Shown: one piece after another, positions 26,608 through 36,600 of the stretch
Numbering within the stretch: the first letter of the stretch is position 1
Layout: every line of letters begins with the position of its first letter
Assembly (NCBI RefSeq): GCF_021729155.1
Contig: NZ_JAJQYA010000007.1
Span: 62,001-126,000, forward strand
Length of the DNA: 64,000 nt
Origin: Membranihabitans marinus
Lineage (GTDB): Bacteria; Bacteroidota; Bacteroidia; Chitinophagales; Saprospiraceae
Direction of reading: 5' to 3'
Program-made: the position numbers and the translations under genes
Notes under the pieces: generated by a model
Told to the model about the DNA's origin: nothing
Seen by the model: the letters and a program-made list of their open reading frames with translations, nothing else
Database searches by the model: none

Positions 26608-27627
26608 ATGAATTGGATAAAATGTATTGTCATATGTTGTATAGCTTATGGTTGCAAGACAAGCTATAATAAGGATTTTAAAACGGTGGCAGATCAGTTT
26701 TTCATTGAAATATTAGACGATGAAGGCATTCAAGTGATTTCCCCAAATGCCGATATTGATATTGTGGCTTCTGGATTTCAATGGACGGAGGGACCGCTTT
26801 GGATTGAGGATGGGAATTATCTATTGTTTTCTGATATTCCCCAAAACAAGGTCTATAAATTGGATAAACACCTAGATACGTCTACTTATTTGTTTCCGTC
26901 GGGATTCTCCGGTGAAAACTTTACCGGCGAAGAGCCTGGGTCCAATGGATTGATTCTTGATGGACAGGGACGATTGGTATTGTTGCAACACGGCAATCGA
27001 CAGATTGCGAGGATGAAGTCTACTATCGATTCTCCCAAGCCTGAATTCGAGAGTTTGGTCAGCCAATACCAAGGCAAGAGGTTGAATAGTCCCAACGACG
27101 GAGTAATGGATCATTTTGGGAATTTGTATTTTACCGATCCTCCTTATGGTTTGCCCAAACGGATGAAGGATGAAGAAAAGGAACTTGATTTTCAAGGGGT
27201 TTTTTGTTTGAAATCTGATGGTGAACTCCTCCTATTGGATACCTTATCTCGCCCCAACGGAATCGCTCTATCTCCAGATAAAAAGTATTTCTATGTTGGT
27301 GTATCAGATTCTAGACATGCCGTATGGTACCGGTATGAGCTGGGGCAACCCGGAGAGGTGGTCTCAAAGGAATTGTTTTTCGATGCAACTCCTTGGATTG
27401 GTAAGCCTGGATTTAAGGGAGGGCCGGATGGGTTAAAGGTAAATCAAATGGGCTATGTGTTTGCCACTGGTCCTGGGGGTGTATGGATCTTTAATCCATA
27501 TGGCAAGCCGATTGCTAGAATTCGCACGGGGATGTCAACCGCTAATTGTGCATTTGCTCATCATGAAAAAACCTTGTTTATGACTGCTGATGATTTTGTC
27601 CTTTCGGTTCCATTAAAAAAGCGATAA
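26608..27627 (+). CDS. SMP-30/gluconolactonase-family lipoprotein
   Basis: The predicted product has 339 residues. A short lipoprotein signal has lipobox AYGC about 16 residues in, so it is probably periplasmic or outer-membrane anchored. The propeller carries lactonase-like motifs: FQWTEGPLWIEDGNYLLFSD, containing the metal-ligand Glu; RLNSPNDGVMD, containing the conserved Asn-Asp; LDTLSRPNGIALSPD; and GGPDGLKVNQMGYVFATG. These support hydrolysis of an aldonolactone to the free acid, which the neighbouring permease would import for DgoD. The start lies 8 bp after the GntP stop, so it is cotranscribed. It ends the operon. Confidence 0.9.
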   Translation: MNWIKCIVICCIAYGCKTSYNKDFKTVADQFFIEILDDEGIQVISPNADIDIVASGFQWTEGPLWIEDGNYLLFSDIPQNKVYKLDKHLDTSTYLFPSGFSGENFTGEEPGSNGLILDGQGRLVLLQHGNRQIARMKSTIDSPKPEFESLVSQYQGKRLNSPNDGVMDHFGNLYFTDPPYGLPKRMKDEEKELDFQGVFCLKSDGELLLLDTLSRPNGIALSPDKKYFYVGVSDSRHAVWYRYELGQPGEVVSKELFFDATPWIGKPGFKGGPDGLKVNQMGYVFATGPGGVWIFNPYGKPIARIRTGMSTANCAFAHHEKTLFMTADDFVLSVPLKKR

Positions 27628-27673
27628 ACTTCTTCTGGTTCGTATAACATTATTTACCTTAAAAGAAATTCAT

Positions 27674-27898
27674 TCAATCTCCAGTCCAATGTGCTGTATA
27701 TAGAGGGAGGTATTCTATGAATGTGTTTTGATGTTTCCATAAAAGTGTAATCTCTTTCTCGTTTAATGGAATATTATTTCCATTTATGTATATAATTCCT
27801 TTATTGTTATATTGGTAAAGCAATGGTGTAATGCCAGTTGGTTTGTCATATACTTCAATTATTCTAATTAAAGTGGGTTTAAATTTCTTATAATTGAC
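27674..27898 (-). pseudogene. Possible 3' fragment of a lost gene
   Basis: On the minus strand, 74 sense codons run to a TGA at 27674-27676. There is no ATG, GTG or TTG near the left end, where a stop (27899-27901) closes the frame. The translation is protein-like, with segments LIRIIEVYDKPTGITP, YINGNNIPLNEKEI and YLPLYTAHWTGD. In such AT-rich DNA an open run of this length with balanced composition is uncommon, so it may be the surviving end of a decayed gene. I cannot assign a family. A chance open frame is the alternative. Confidence 0.35.
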
Positions 27899-27901
27899 CT
27901 A

Positions 27902-28434
27902 GAGTCAAGTTGTTGTGGCCGTTTTGTTTTTTTAACAGAGACAATAATTCTAATCTTTTCTCTTATAATCAAATAGTCTATAATTCTAAGTAACCTATGG
28001 AATTCCCCCATTGGTATTGTTGATTTTTAAAAATTATTAAATTTTTTGTCGATTAATTATAAGTGTCTAAAAGACATTTGTGTAATAGATTTTGTCGGAA
28101 TATTTTAACGGATTAATAAGTTTTGAAATATTTTGTTTTAATGTATATGGTTCTTTATAGATTTACAGAATAAAATATGGCTCAATTTAAATTTTTTAAA
28201 TGTATTTATAATCCTAATTTATTGCAAATAATAGATATTTAAGTTTGCGTATAGTCTTTGTTGTGAAATATAGTATTGTATATTTTAAATAATATATTAT
28301 ATTTGATTTCTATCTTTCGAGTGAATTTTGTGATGATGAAGCCCTTTATTAATGTTAATAGGTGTTAAGATTGCTATGGGCGGTTATTGCGTGGTTCTAC
28401 TTGTATTGATTATGTTGATTGTGTAATATTTTAA
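27902..28434. other. AT-rich upstream region of the first SusC gene
   Basis: No gene is seen. The sequence is very AT-rich with many short runs of A and T, as is usual for the regulatory leader of a SusC operon. The only promoter-like match I find is TAAGTTTG at 28240-28247, which would leave a leader of about 185 nt. Confidence 0.5.
28240..28247 (+). promoter_or_regulatory. Possible Bacteroidota -7 promoter element upstream of SusC
   Basis: TAAGTTTG fits the consensus TAnnTTTG. A TTG lies upstream at 28222-28224, but only 15 bp away rather than the expected 19-21, so support is weak. Confidence 0.3.
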
Positions 28435-31400
28435 ATGCTAAAGATTATGAGTAAATCTTTCCTTTATTATGAAAGGGTTGGTCTCTTTGTTGCGTTATTT
28501 TGCATTTTATTTCAAATGTCTTATGCAAAAGCTAATGTCAAAATTCCAGCCGATGCTAATTCCCCAAATCATTTATTGTCGACAAGCCAGCAAAGTTTGG
28601 TGTCCGTAAGCGGTACGGTGACCGATGAAAGCGGATTGGCCCTAATCGGTGTCAATGTCTTGGTAAAAGGTGTAGGAAAGGGAGTAGTGACAGATTTCGA
28701 TGGAAAATATACCATCGAAGATGTCGAAGACAATGCTGTGTTGGTATTTTCTTATGTGGGATTTGTAAGTCAAGAGGTAGCTGTCGATGGAAGGTCTGTG
28801 ATAGATGTGACCTTGGTTACTGATGCTGAAACCCTAGAGGAAATAGTAGTGGTTGGATATGGAGTTCAGAAAAAGGCCACGGTTACCGGTGCTGTAACAG
28901 CAACAAAGGGGGAGGAATTGAGTAAGTCTCCCAGTGTCAATCTTTCCAATAGTTTGGCGGGTAGACTTCCAGGAGTGACGGCCATACAATCGAGTGGAGA
29001 GCCGGGATATGATGGGTCAACCATTCGGATTCGGGGTTCCAATACTTTGGGTAATAGCAGTGCATTGGTGGTAATCGATGGTGTTCCAGATAGAGCAGGG
29101 GGATTGGAGCGATTAAATCCTGCAGATATTGAGAGTGTTTCTGTACTTAAGGATGCATCAGCAGCCATATATGGGGCAAGGGCAGCCAATGGAGTTATAT
29201 TGATTACTACCAAAAGAGGGTCAAGTGGAAAGCCTCAACTTAATTATAGTTTTAATCAAGGGGTATCTCAACCTACTCGTATACCCGATATGGCGAATGC
29301 AGTTGAATATGCAGAAATGAATAATGAACTCGTTTTGTTTGATCAAATTCCAGCCGATCAGTGGAGTAATGCTTGGTCTGCCTTTAAATCTGATGGTGTC
29401 TATACAAGGACAGACAATGGAGCTGTAATTAATGCTCCTTTTTCTCCAGAAGATATATTAAAACACGGAAGTGGTTCCAATCCATGGACCCATCCCGATG
29501 AGGATTACTTTGGTTCAGTGCTTAAGGATTGGTCGCCACAAAGCAGGCATACCTTAAGTATAAGCGGAGGACTCGACAAATTGAAATACTATGCATCAAT
29601 GGGGTATCAGAATCAAGATGCTTACTATCATAATTCTGCTACAGGGTACAAACAATACGACCTCAATGTCAATCTTGATGCAGAAATCAACGATTATATT
29701 AATACTACCTTCGGTATAACGGCACGCGAAGAAAATCGATTTTTCCCTACTCAATCGGCTGGTGCAATCTTTCGGATGTTGATGCGTGGTAAACCGACAG
29801 AGCACGTTGTCTATCCCAATGGTTTGCCTGGTCCAGATATTGAAAATGGTCAAAATCCCTATGTCATCACTACCAATGCTACCGGTTATGACGATGAAAA
29901 AAGAGATTACTTTCAAACCAATGGTAGTGTTACGATTAAGATTCCAGGTGTAGAAGGATTGAGTTTTAAAGGTTTGGCCGCTGTAGATAAGTATATTCGA
30001 AGAAGAAAGGTCTGGAGTACGCCATGGGATTTGTATTTCTGGGATAATACGACTTACGAAGCAGATGGTGTAACCCCAGTTTTGACCAGTTCAACTCGAT
30101 CGACATTTTCCGATCCCAGATTGACTCAGCAAGATGAATCCACCCTCGATGTACTGTTGTCTGGTTTTGTGAATTACGATCGTAGTTTCGGCAATCACGA
30201 GTTAAACTTTATGGCAGCAGTGTCAAAGGAAACGAAGAAGGGAGATAACTTCAACGCTTTTAGACGGTATTTTATATCGGAGACCGTAGATCAATTGTTT
30301 GCCGGAGGTGATGCAGAAAAAGACAATGGAGGAGGGGCATTCGAAAGAGCTCGACTCAGTTATTTTGGTAGAGTGGGATACAATTATGGTTCTAAATATC
30401 TTGCCGAATTTTTGTGGAGATACGATGGATCTTATCTTTTTCCAGAAAATGGTCGCTATGGTTTTTTCCCCGGAATATTATTGGGATGGAATATCTCAGA
30501 GGAGGATTTTTTCAAAAACAATATTTCAGCCATTACCAATCTTAAACTGCGTGCATCTTATGGCCAGATGGGGAACGATCAAGTGTACTACAATAATACC
30601 TTGCAGGAATATAAATATTTGTCTACCTATGGATTCGGTAGCTATATTATCGATCAGCAGGTTACCAAAACATTATTTGAAACCGTTGTTCCCAATCCGG
30701 ACTTTACTTGGGAGCTGGCTACCAATACCAATTTTGGATTTGATGGAGAATTGTACAATGGGATGTTTGATTTTACCTTTGAATATTTTTACAACAAGCG
30801 AACCAATATTTTATGGCAAGCTAGTGGGTCAACCCCTGGTAGTTCAGGGATAGCCAATTTACTGCCACCGCAAAATATTGGAGAGGTTGAGAATCGAGGA
30901 TATGAATTTAGTGTGGGGTACAATAAAATAAAAGGGGAGTTCAACTTTAATGTAGGCATCAATGCGGGATACGCCAAGAATAAGGTTTTGTTTGCCGATG
31001 AAGCACCGGGAACTCCAGAATATCAACGATTTACCGGTCATGCCTTTGGCAGTAGTGGGTTCAACTATTTGGCCTATCAATACGATGGTGTATTTAAAGA
31101 CTTTAACGATATCCAAAACAATGAATTGGATTACAGTGGATTTACCAATGAGTTGCGACCGGGGGATATGAAGTTTAAAGACGTTAACAACGACGGCAAA
31201 TTAGATGCTGATGACAAAGTGAGATTGGATAAAAACAGAGATCCGAGATTGACTTTTGGTGCTAATTTTAGAATGAATTACAAAAATTTTGACGCAACCG
31301 TCCTTATGCAAGGTGCTACTGGAGGATTGTTGTATATCGGAACCGAATCTGGTGATATTGGTAATTATTTGAAATACAGCTATGACAACAGATGGACGGT

Positions 31401-31716
31401 GGATAATCCCAGTAGTGTGGATCCTCGTATAGCCAACCGAAACAATACCTACTATACTGGTAGCGGTGGTGGGGACAATACTTATTTCTTGCGTTCCAGT
31501 GATTATGTCCGAATCAAAAATGTAGAAGTAGGATATACTTTCACCAATGATTTAATCGGGAAAGTGGGTTTAACGGGATTGAGATTATACGTCAATGCCT
31601 TGAATTTGATCACTTTTGATGAGATGAAAATATGGGATCCTGAATCGACGAATTCAGCGGGGACATTCTATCCTCAAGCAAGAATTTTAAATGCTGGTCT
31701 AACCGTTCAATTTTAA
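28435..31716 (+). CDS. SusC/RagA-family TonB-dependent outer-membrane transporter
   Basis: The predicted product has 1093 residues. A signal peptide (hydrophobic about residues 14-32, ending YAKA) is followed by a carboxypeptidase-regulatory-like beta-sandwich (VSGTVTDESGLALIGVNVLV to about residue 125). Next comes the TonB-box-like EEIVVVGYGVQKKATVTGAV, the plug (RLPGVTAIQSSGEPGYDGS, VVIDGVPDRAGG, ASAAIYGARAANGVILITTKRG), and a long 22-strand barrel ending with the aromatic C-terminus LTVQF. There is no STN domain, so it is not the sigma-signalling type. It imports a large ligand together with the SusD encoded one base downstream. The ligand is unknown; neighbouring sulfatase and haloperoxidase genes hint at a sulfated or halogen-rich marine substrate. 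Confidence 0.95.
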   Translation: MLKIMSKSFLYYERVGLFVALFCILFQMSYAKANVKIPADANSPNHLLSTSQQSLVSVSGTVTDESGLALIGVNVLVKGVGKGVVTDFDGKYTIEDVEDNAVLVFSYVGFVSQEVAVDGRSVIDVTLVTDAETLEEIVVVGYGVQKKATVTGAVTATKGEELSKSPSVNLSNSLAGRLPGVTAIQSSGEPGYDGSTIRIRGSNTLGNSSALVVIDGVPDRAGGLERLNPADIESVSVLKDASAAIYGARAANGVILITTKRGSSGKPQLNYSFNQGVSQPTRIPDMANAVEYAEMNNELVLFDQIPADQWSNAWSAFKSDGVYTRTDNGAVINAPFSPEDILKHGSGSNPWTHPDEDYFGSVLKDWSPQSRHTLSISGGLDKLKYYASMGYQNQDAYYHNSATGYKQYDLNVNLDAEINDYINTTFGITAREENRFFPTQSAGAIFRMLMRGKPTEHVVYPNGLPGPDIENGQNPYVITTNATGYDDEKRDYFQTNGSVTIKIPGVEGLSFKGLAAVDKYIRRRKVWSTPWDLYFWDNTTYEADGVTPVLTSSTRSTFSDPRLTQQDESTLDVLLSGFVNYDRSFGNHELNFMAAVSKETKKGDNFNAFRRYFISETVDQLFAGGDAEKDNGGGAFERARLSYFGRVGYNYGSKYLAEFLWRYDGSYLFPENGRYGFFPGILLGWNISEEDFFKNNISAITNLKLRASYGQMGNDQVYYNNTLQEYKYLSTYGFGSYIIDQQVTKTLFETVVPNPDFTWELATNTNFGFDGELYNGMFDFTFEYFYNKRTNILWQASGSTPGSSGIANLLPPQNIGEVENRGYEFSVGYNKIKGEFNFNVGINAGYAKNKVLFADEAPGTPEYQRFTGHAFGSSGFNYLAYQYDGVFKDFNDIQNNELDYSGFTNELRPGDMKFKDVNNDGKLDADDKVRLDKNRDPRLTFGANFRMNYKNFDATVLMQGATGGLLYIGTESGDIGNYLKYSYDNRWTVDNPSSVDPRIANRNNTYYTGSGGGDNTYFLRSSDYVRIKNVEVGYTFTNDLIGKVGLTGLRLYVNALNLITFDEMKIWDPESTNSAGTFYPQARILNAGLTVQF

Positions 31717-31717
31717 A

Positions 31718-33604
31718 ATGATGAAAATTATGAGAAAGAGAAATCAGATAAGCTTATATATATTATTGTGGTTGGGAGGCATATCCTTGTTTTCCTGTAA
31801 CGATGATTTTTTGAATACCAAACCTTTGGATCAGGTGTCTTCTGCCGATGTTTGGGTAGATGGTTCATTGGCCGAAGCCTTTGTGACTGAAATATACAAT
31901 GGACTGGGCAATGGTGGTTTTGATGAACAAATGTTGGCTTCGTTGTCTGATGAAGCTATGTTTACCCATACCGGACGTAGTATTAATACTATTAATGAGG
32001 GTATTTTAAATGCTTCCAATACGGGGTGGGTCAGTAATACCTATGCTTGGGATGCCATGTATGGACGGATTAGATCCTGTAATTTGGCTATTGAAAACCT
32101 TGCCGCCGCTACATTTGACGACGATGTGTTAAATGAGCGATTGGTCGGTGAGGCACAATTCTTGCGAGCCTATTTTTATCAACAATTACTTCGATACTAT
32201 GGCGGTATACCATTGATTGAAAAATCTTATGGATTGAATGAAGACTACACTATTGCCAGAAATTCATATGAGGAATGTGTCAATTTTATAGTGTCAGAAT
32301 GCGATGCGGCTGCCAGTAAGTTGGAGGGGAAATCTTTGGCCAAAGGCCGGGCTACGAAATGGGCTGCTCTTGCCCTCAAGGCTCGGGTTTTGCTTTATGC
32401 GGCTAGTGATTTGCATGATATCCCAACCGCATCAGCCAATTCTTCATTGATATCAAGTTATAGCAATCCCGAGATCTTGGGATATACTAGCGGAGATCGT
32501 CAACAGCGATGGCAGAGAGCCAAGGATGCAGCCAAAGTTCTTTTGGATGCCAATCAGTTTGGGTATAAAATAGGGTTGACAGAAGCTGTATCTCCTGATG
32601 AAGGCAGGAAAAATTATATATCTATGGCCATGGCCGGGGGAAGCCCTAGTCCAGACGCCGATCCAGCTGGTGAGTCAGAAATTATATTCGGCAGATACAA
32701 CACTCCCAATAAGAATGAGAATATGAGAAGACAAGGATTGTATAACGGCCCCAATGGATATCATAATTGGGCGGGAAATACCCCTATCGGTCAAATGGTA
32801 GATGACTATGAAATGATGGATGGAAGTACTTTTGATTGGGACAATAGCCAACATGCTGCCAATCCTTATGAAAATAGAGATCCAAGATTTTACGCAAGTA
32901 TTCTATACGATGGTGCGCCTTGGAAGCCAAGAGATCTGATTTCGGGAAGTGTGGACCCTGCCAATGAAATCCAAACTGGAGAATATGAAGGAAGTAGTGG
33001 AAATATTCCAGGTCTGGATACTAGGAAAAGTAGCATTGAAGATTGGAATGGAAGCTGGACTGGGTATTATTGTCGCAAATTTGTCGATCCAGATGATGGA
33101 TTAATCGACAATAAAGACAATCAATTTATACCATGGCCATTTTTTAGATATACTGAAATGATGTTCAACTATGCTGAGGCCTGTATTGAGTTGGGGCAAG
33201 AGGAAGAAGCTAGGACTTATTTAAACCAAATTCGATTTAGGGCTGGAATGCCAGCGATTACAGCAAGTGGAGAGGAATTGGTTCGAATTTTTAGAAATGA
33301 AAAACGGGTGGAAATGATGTTTGAAGAACAGCGCTACCACGATGCGAGAAGATGGATGATAGCCGATGAAACACTGGGGCGAAAGGTTCAATACATCAAT
33401 ATTATAGGCACACTGAAGCCGGGGGCTAATCCTCCCACACCATATAAAAAAGACACCAGTCTATATACATATAAGTATACTGCTTCAGAGGTGAATAATC
33501 AAGAGGACCGACTGTGGTTGGATAAAATGTATTTTAGGCCCATTGCTCGAGATGAGATCAATAGAAATGATAAATTGATTCAGAATCCCGGTTATGATGA
33601 ATAA
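31718..33604 (+). CDS. SusD/RagB-family outer-membrane lipoprotein
   Basis: This is the substrate-capturing lid of the preceding SusC. The product is 628 aa with lipobox LFSC at about residue 28. The N-terminal SusD-like motif is NDDFLNTKPLDQVSSADVW. TPR-like helices follow (LVGEAQFLRAYFYQQLLRYYGGIPLIE), and the C-terminal RagB region contains RYTEMMFNYAEACIELG, RNEKRVEMMFEEQRYHDARRW and, at the end, YFRPIARDEINRND. It starts immediately after the SusC stop, so translation is coupled. A stable hairpin lies 29 bp after its stop. Confidence 0.95.
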   Translation: MMKIMRKRNQISLYILLWLGGISLFSCNDDFLNTKPLDQVSSADVWVDGSLAEAFVTEIYNGLGNGGFDEQMLASLSDEAMFTHTGRSINTINEGILNASNTGWVSNTYAWDAMYGRIRSCNLAIENLAAATFDDDVLNERLVGEAQFLRAYFYQQLLRYYGGIPLIEKSYGLNEDYTIARNSYEECVNFIVSECDAAASKLEGKSLAKGRATKWAALALKARVLLYAASDLHDIPTASANSSLISSYSNPEILGYTSGDRQQRWQRAKDAAKVLLDANQFGYKIGLTEAVSPDEGRKNYISMAMAGGSPSPDADPAGESEIIFGRYNTPNKNENMRRQGLYNGPNGYHNWAGNTPIGQMVDDYEMMDGSTFDWDNSQHAANPYENRDPRFYASILYDGAPWKPRDLISGSVDPANEIQTGEYEGSSGNIPGLDTRKSSIEDWNGSWTGYYCRKFVDPDDGLIDNKDNQFIPWPFFRYTEMMFNYAEACIELGQEEEARTYLNQIRFRAGMPAITASGEELVRIFRNEKRVEMMFEEQRYHDARRWMIADETLGRKVQYINIIGTLKPGANPPTPYKKDTSLYTYKYTASEVNNQEDRLWLDKMYFRPIARDEINRNDKLIQNPGYDE

Positions 33605-33632
33605 ATTGTAAATTGAGATAAGTCTTTTAAAT

Positions 33633-33662
33633 AAGGCCTCCTATCCACCGATAGGGGGTCTT
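33633..33662 (+). terminator. Terminator or attenuator hairpin after SusD
   Basis: A 13-bp stem (AAGGCCTCCTATC with GATAGGGGGTCTT, two G-U pairs) has a 4-nt loop. It sits in the 83-bp gap before the FG-GAP gene. No long T-run follows, so it may attenuate rather than stop, leaving the downstream genes less expressed than SusC/SusD. Confidence 0.65.
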
Positions 33663-33687
33663 GGTATTATAGTAAAGCTGTGAAAAT

Positions 33688-36600
33688 ATGAATTATAGTA
33701 TTTCTTTACTTGTGGCGGTTTTTTGGTTACTATTGATTTCTTGTAGATCTGACCCAAATGCAATTGCGAAGACCTCGAGTGAGATCTCGATTTTTAAGAG
33801 AATATCTCCAGCACAATCCAATGTAGACTTCGTCAATGCGATTGAAGAAGGGTTAAATACCAATGTTTTGATGTACGAATATTTTTACAACGGCGGGGGC
33901 GTGGCTATCGGCGATGTAGATCACAATGGATATGAAGATTTTTTTTTTACAAGTAATATGGGCAAAAATAAACTCTATCTAAATCAAGGCAATATGGTCT
34001 TTAAAGAAGTGGGGGAAAAGGCTGGAGTTGTCGGCCGCCTTGGCCCTTGGACTACGGGCGTGAGTATGGCTGATATCAATGGCGATGGTTGGTTGGATAT
34101 ATATGTGTGTAATTCTGGGAATGTGCCTGAGGAAAAAAAGAAAAATCAATTGTTTATGCATACCGGTCAATTACTGGATGGCATTCCTATTTTTGAGGAA
34201 GAAGGTTCCGCCTACGGCTTGGATATTGCCTCGACCTCTACTCAGGGAAGTTTTTTTGATTATGATAGAGATGGTGATTTGGATCTCTTTTTACTCAATC
34301 ACAATCCCCATACCCTTCCCGTATTGGATGAGGCCAGTACGAAAGATATTCTGACGAGAAGAGATCCCGCTGGGAGTCAGCTTTTTAGGAATGATGATGG
34401 TTTTTTTGTAGATGTCAGTCAAGAAGCGGGGATAAAAAATTCTTCCCTTTCCTATGGTTTGGGATTGGGGATTTCCGACGTCAATGATGATGGTTATTTG
34501 GATGTATATGTTTGCAATGATTATACCGTACCCGATTATTTATACATCAATAATGGAAGGGGAGGTTTCGAAGATCAATTAGGAGAATATTTAGGTCATA
34601 CTTCTCATTTTTCAATGGGCAATGACATAGCCGATATCAATAACGATGGATATCCTGAGATTTTTACATTGGACATGTTGCCCGAAGATCACGAGCGTCA
34701 AAACCTGTTGATGATGCCAGACAATTATGAAAAATTTGATTTTAATCTACGGATGGGGTTTCATCATCAGTATATGCGCAATATGCTGCATGTCAATAAT
34801 GGCAATCAAACTTTTAGTGAGGTGGGGCAGTATGCCAATATTTCGAATACAGATTGGAGTTGGTCGGCTTTATTTGCCGATTTTGATAGGGATGGATGGA
34901 AGGACTTATATGTGACCAATGGATATTTAAGAGATTATACCAACCTCGATTTTTTAAAGTATATGAGTGATTATATTTTACATAATGAAGGTCAAATTCA
35001 ACGGCAAAATGTATTGGATTTGGTCCATAAAATTCCCGCTTCCAATTTGGAAAATTACTTTTTTAGGAATGAAAAAAATTTCACTTTTAATAAGGTGGTT
35101 AACTATGTTGACGATGTTCAGCCCACCAATAGCAATGGTGCTGCATATGCCGATTTGGACAACGATGGCGATTTGGATTTAGTGGTCAATAATATCAATC
35201 AGGTGGCCACAATTCTTGAAAATCAGAGTGCCGGAGATGATGGATATCATTACCTAAAGCTTCGACTGACCATGGATGGCGGCAATACTCACGCCATAGG
35301 CAGCCGTGCTACAGTGTATACTGGCAGTGAAATACAGACTGCGGAAGTGATGCCGGTTAGAGGATTTCAATCCAGTGTTACCTATACTTTGTATTTTGGT
35401 TTGGGCGATGCCGATAGAATTGATTCACTATTGATTGAATGGCCAAATGGAGGACGAGAAATATGGCGTGATCAAGAAGTGGATCAATTATTAAGCCTTC
35501 ACTATGATGCGAATGATGATGAGAAATCCATGGAAGATGAGCATAGAGGGATGGCGAAAAGCATTTGGACAAAAAACGGTGAAAAGGGAATAACAGGAAG
35601 GAGGGGAGGTCAGCGAGAAGAGGTGTCGTCATATTTTGTGGAAATGCCCAAACTCCTGTCTTTTTCCGAACCCAAAACAAAGATCAACGATTTTAAACGT
35701 CAACCCTTGTTGCCTAATTCATTGTCTTTTAATAGCCCCTGTATGGCTGAGGGTGATGTCAATGGAGATGGATTGTCCGATGTTTTTGTTGGCGGAAAAC
35801 ACGGTCAAATGGCTACTCTGTTGTTACAAATGCCAGATGGAAGTTTTACGAAACGCGGAATATTTGATTTTGAACTGCACCGAGATAGAGAAGATGTCGA
35901 TGCAGTTTTCATAGATGTGGATGATGATGGTGATTTGGACTTGTATGTAGCCAGTGGAGGATATTTTCAATACAAGGCTGAGGATGAAAGATTACAAGAT
36001 CGCCTATATGTCAATGATGGAGAAGGGGGATTTACCTTTGTCGATCAGGCATTGCCTCAGATGTTGACCAGTTCGGCCTGTGTTTCCCCTGCCGATATCG
36101 ATGGCGATGGTGATGTGGATCTATTTATTGGTGGAAGGGTCATTCCCGGTCAATATCCCGTGAGTCCGAGAAGTTATATATTGAGGAACGATGGCGAGGG
36201 GACATTCATTGATGTAACAGCCGAGTTGCAAAAAGAATTGCTTCATCTAGGCATGGTCACTGATGCAGAGTGGTTAGATGTCAATGGTGATAAGGTCGTA
36301 GATTTAATGGTGGTCGGTGAATGGATGCCTATTCATGTTTTTGTAAATGTAAATGGTCGCCTAGAAAATCACAGTAATCAGTATTTTAAAAATTCTTATT
36401 CAGGGTGGTGGAATACTTTGTTGGTTGAGGATATCAACGGCGATGGGCGTGTCGACGTATTGGTGGGAAATCAAGGCGAAAATACACAGATTGTCCCGGG
36501 CCCTAATTCACCCATAGGGATGGTGTATAATGATTTTGATGACAATGGATCTATTGATCCTATTCTGACGAAGATGGTTGAGGGCAAGGAATATCCCTAT

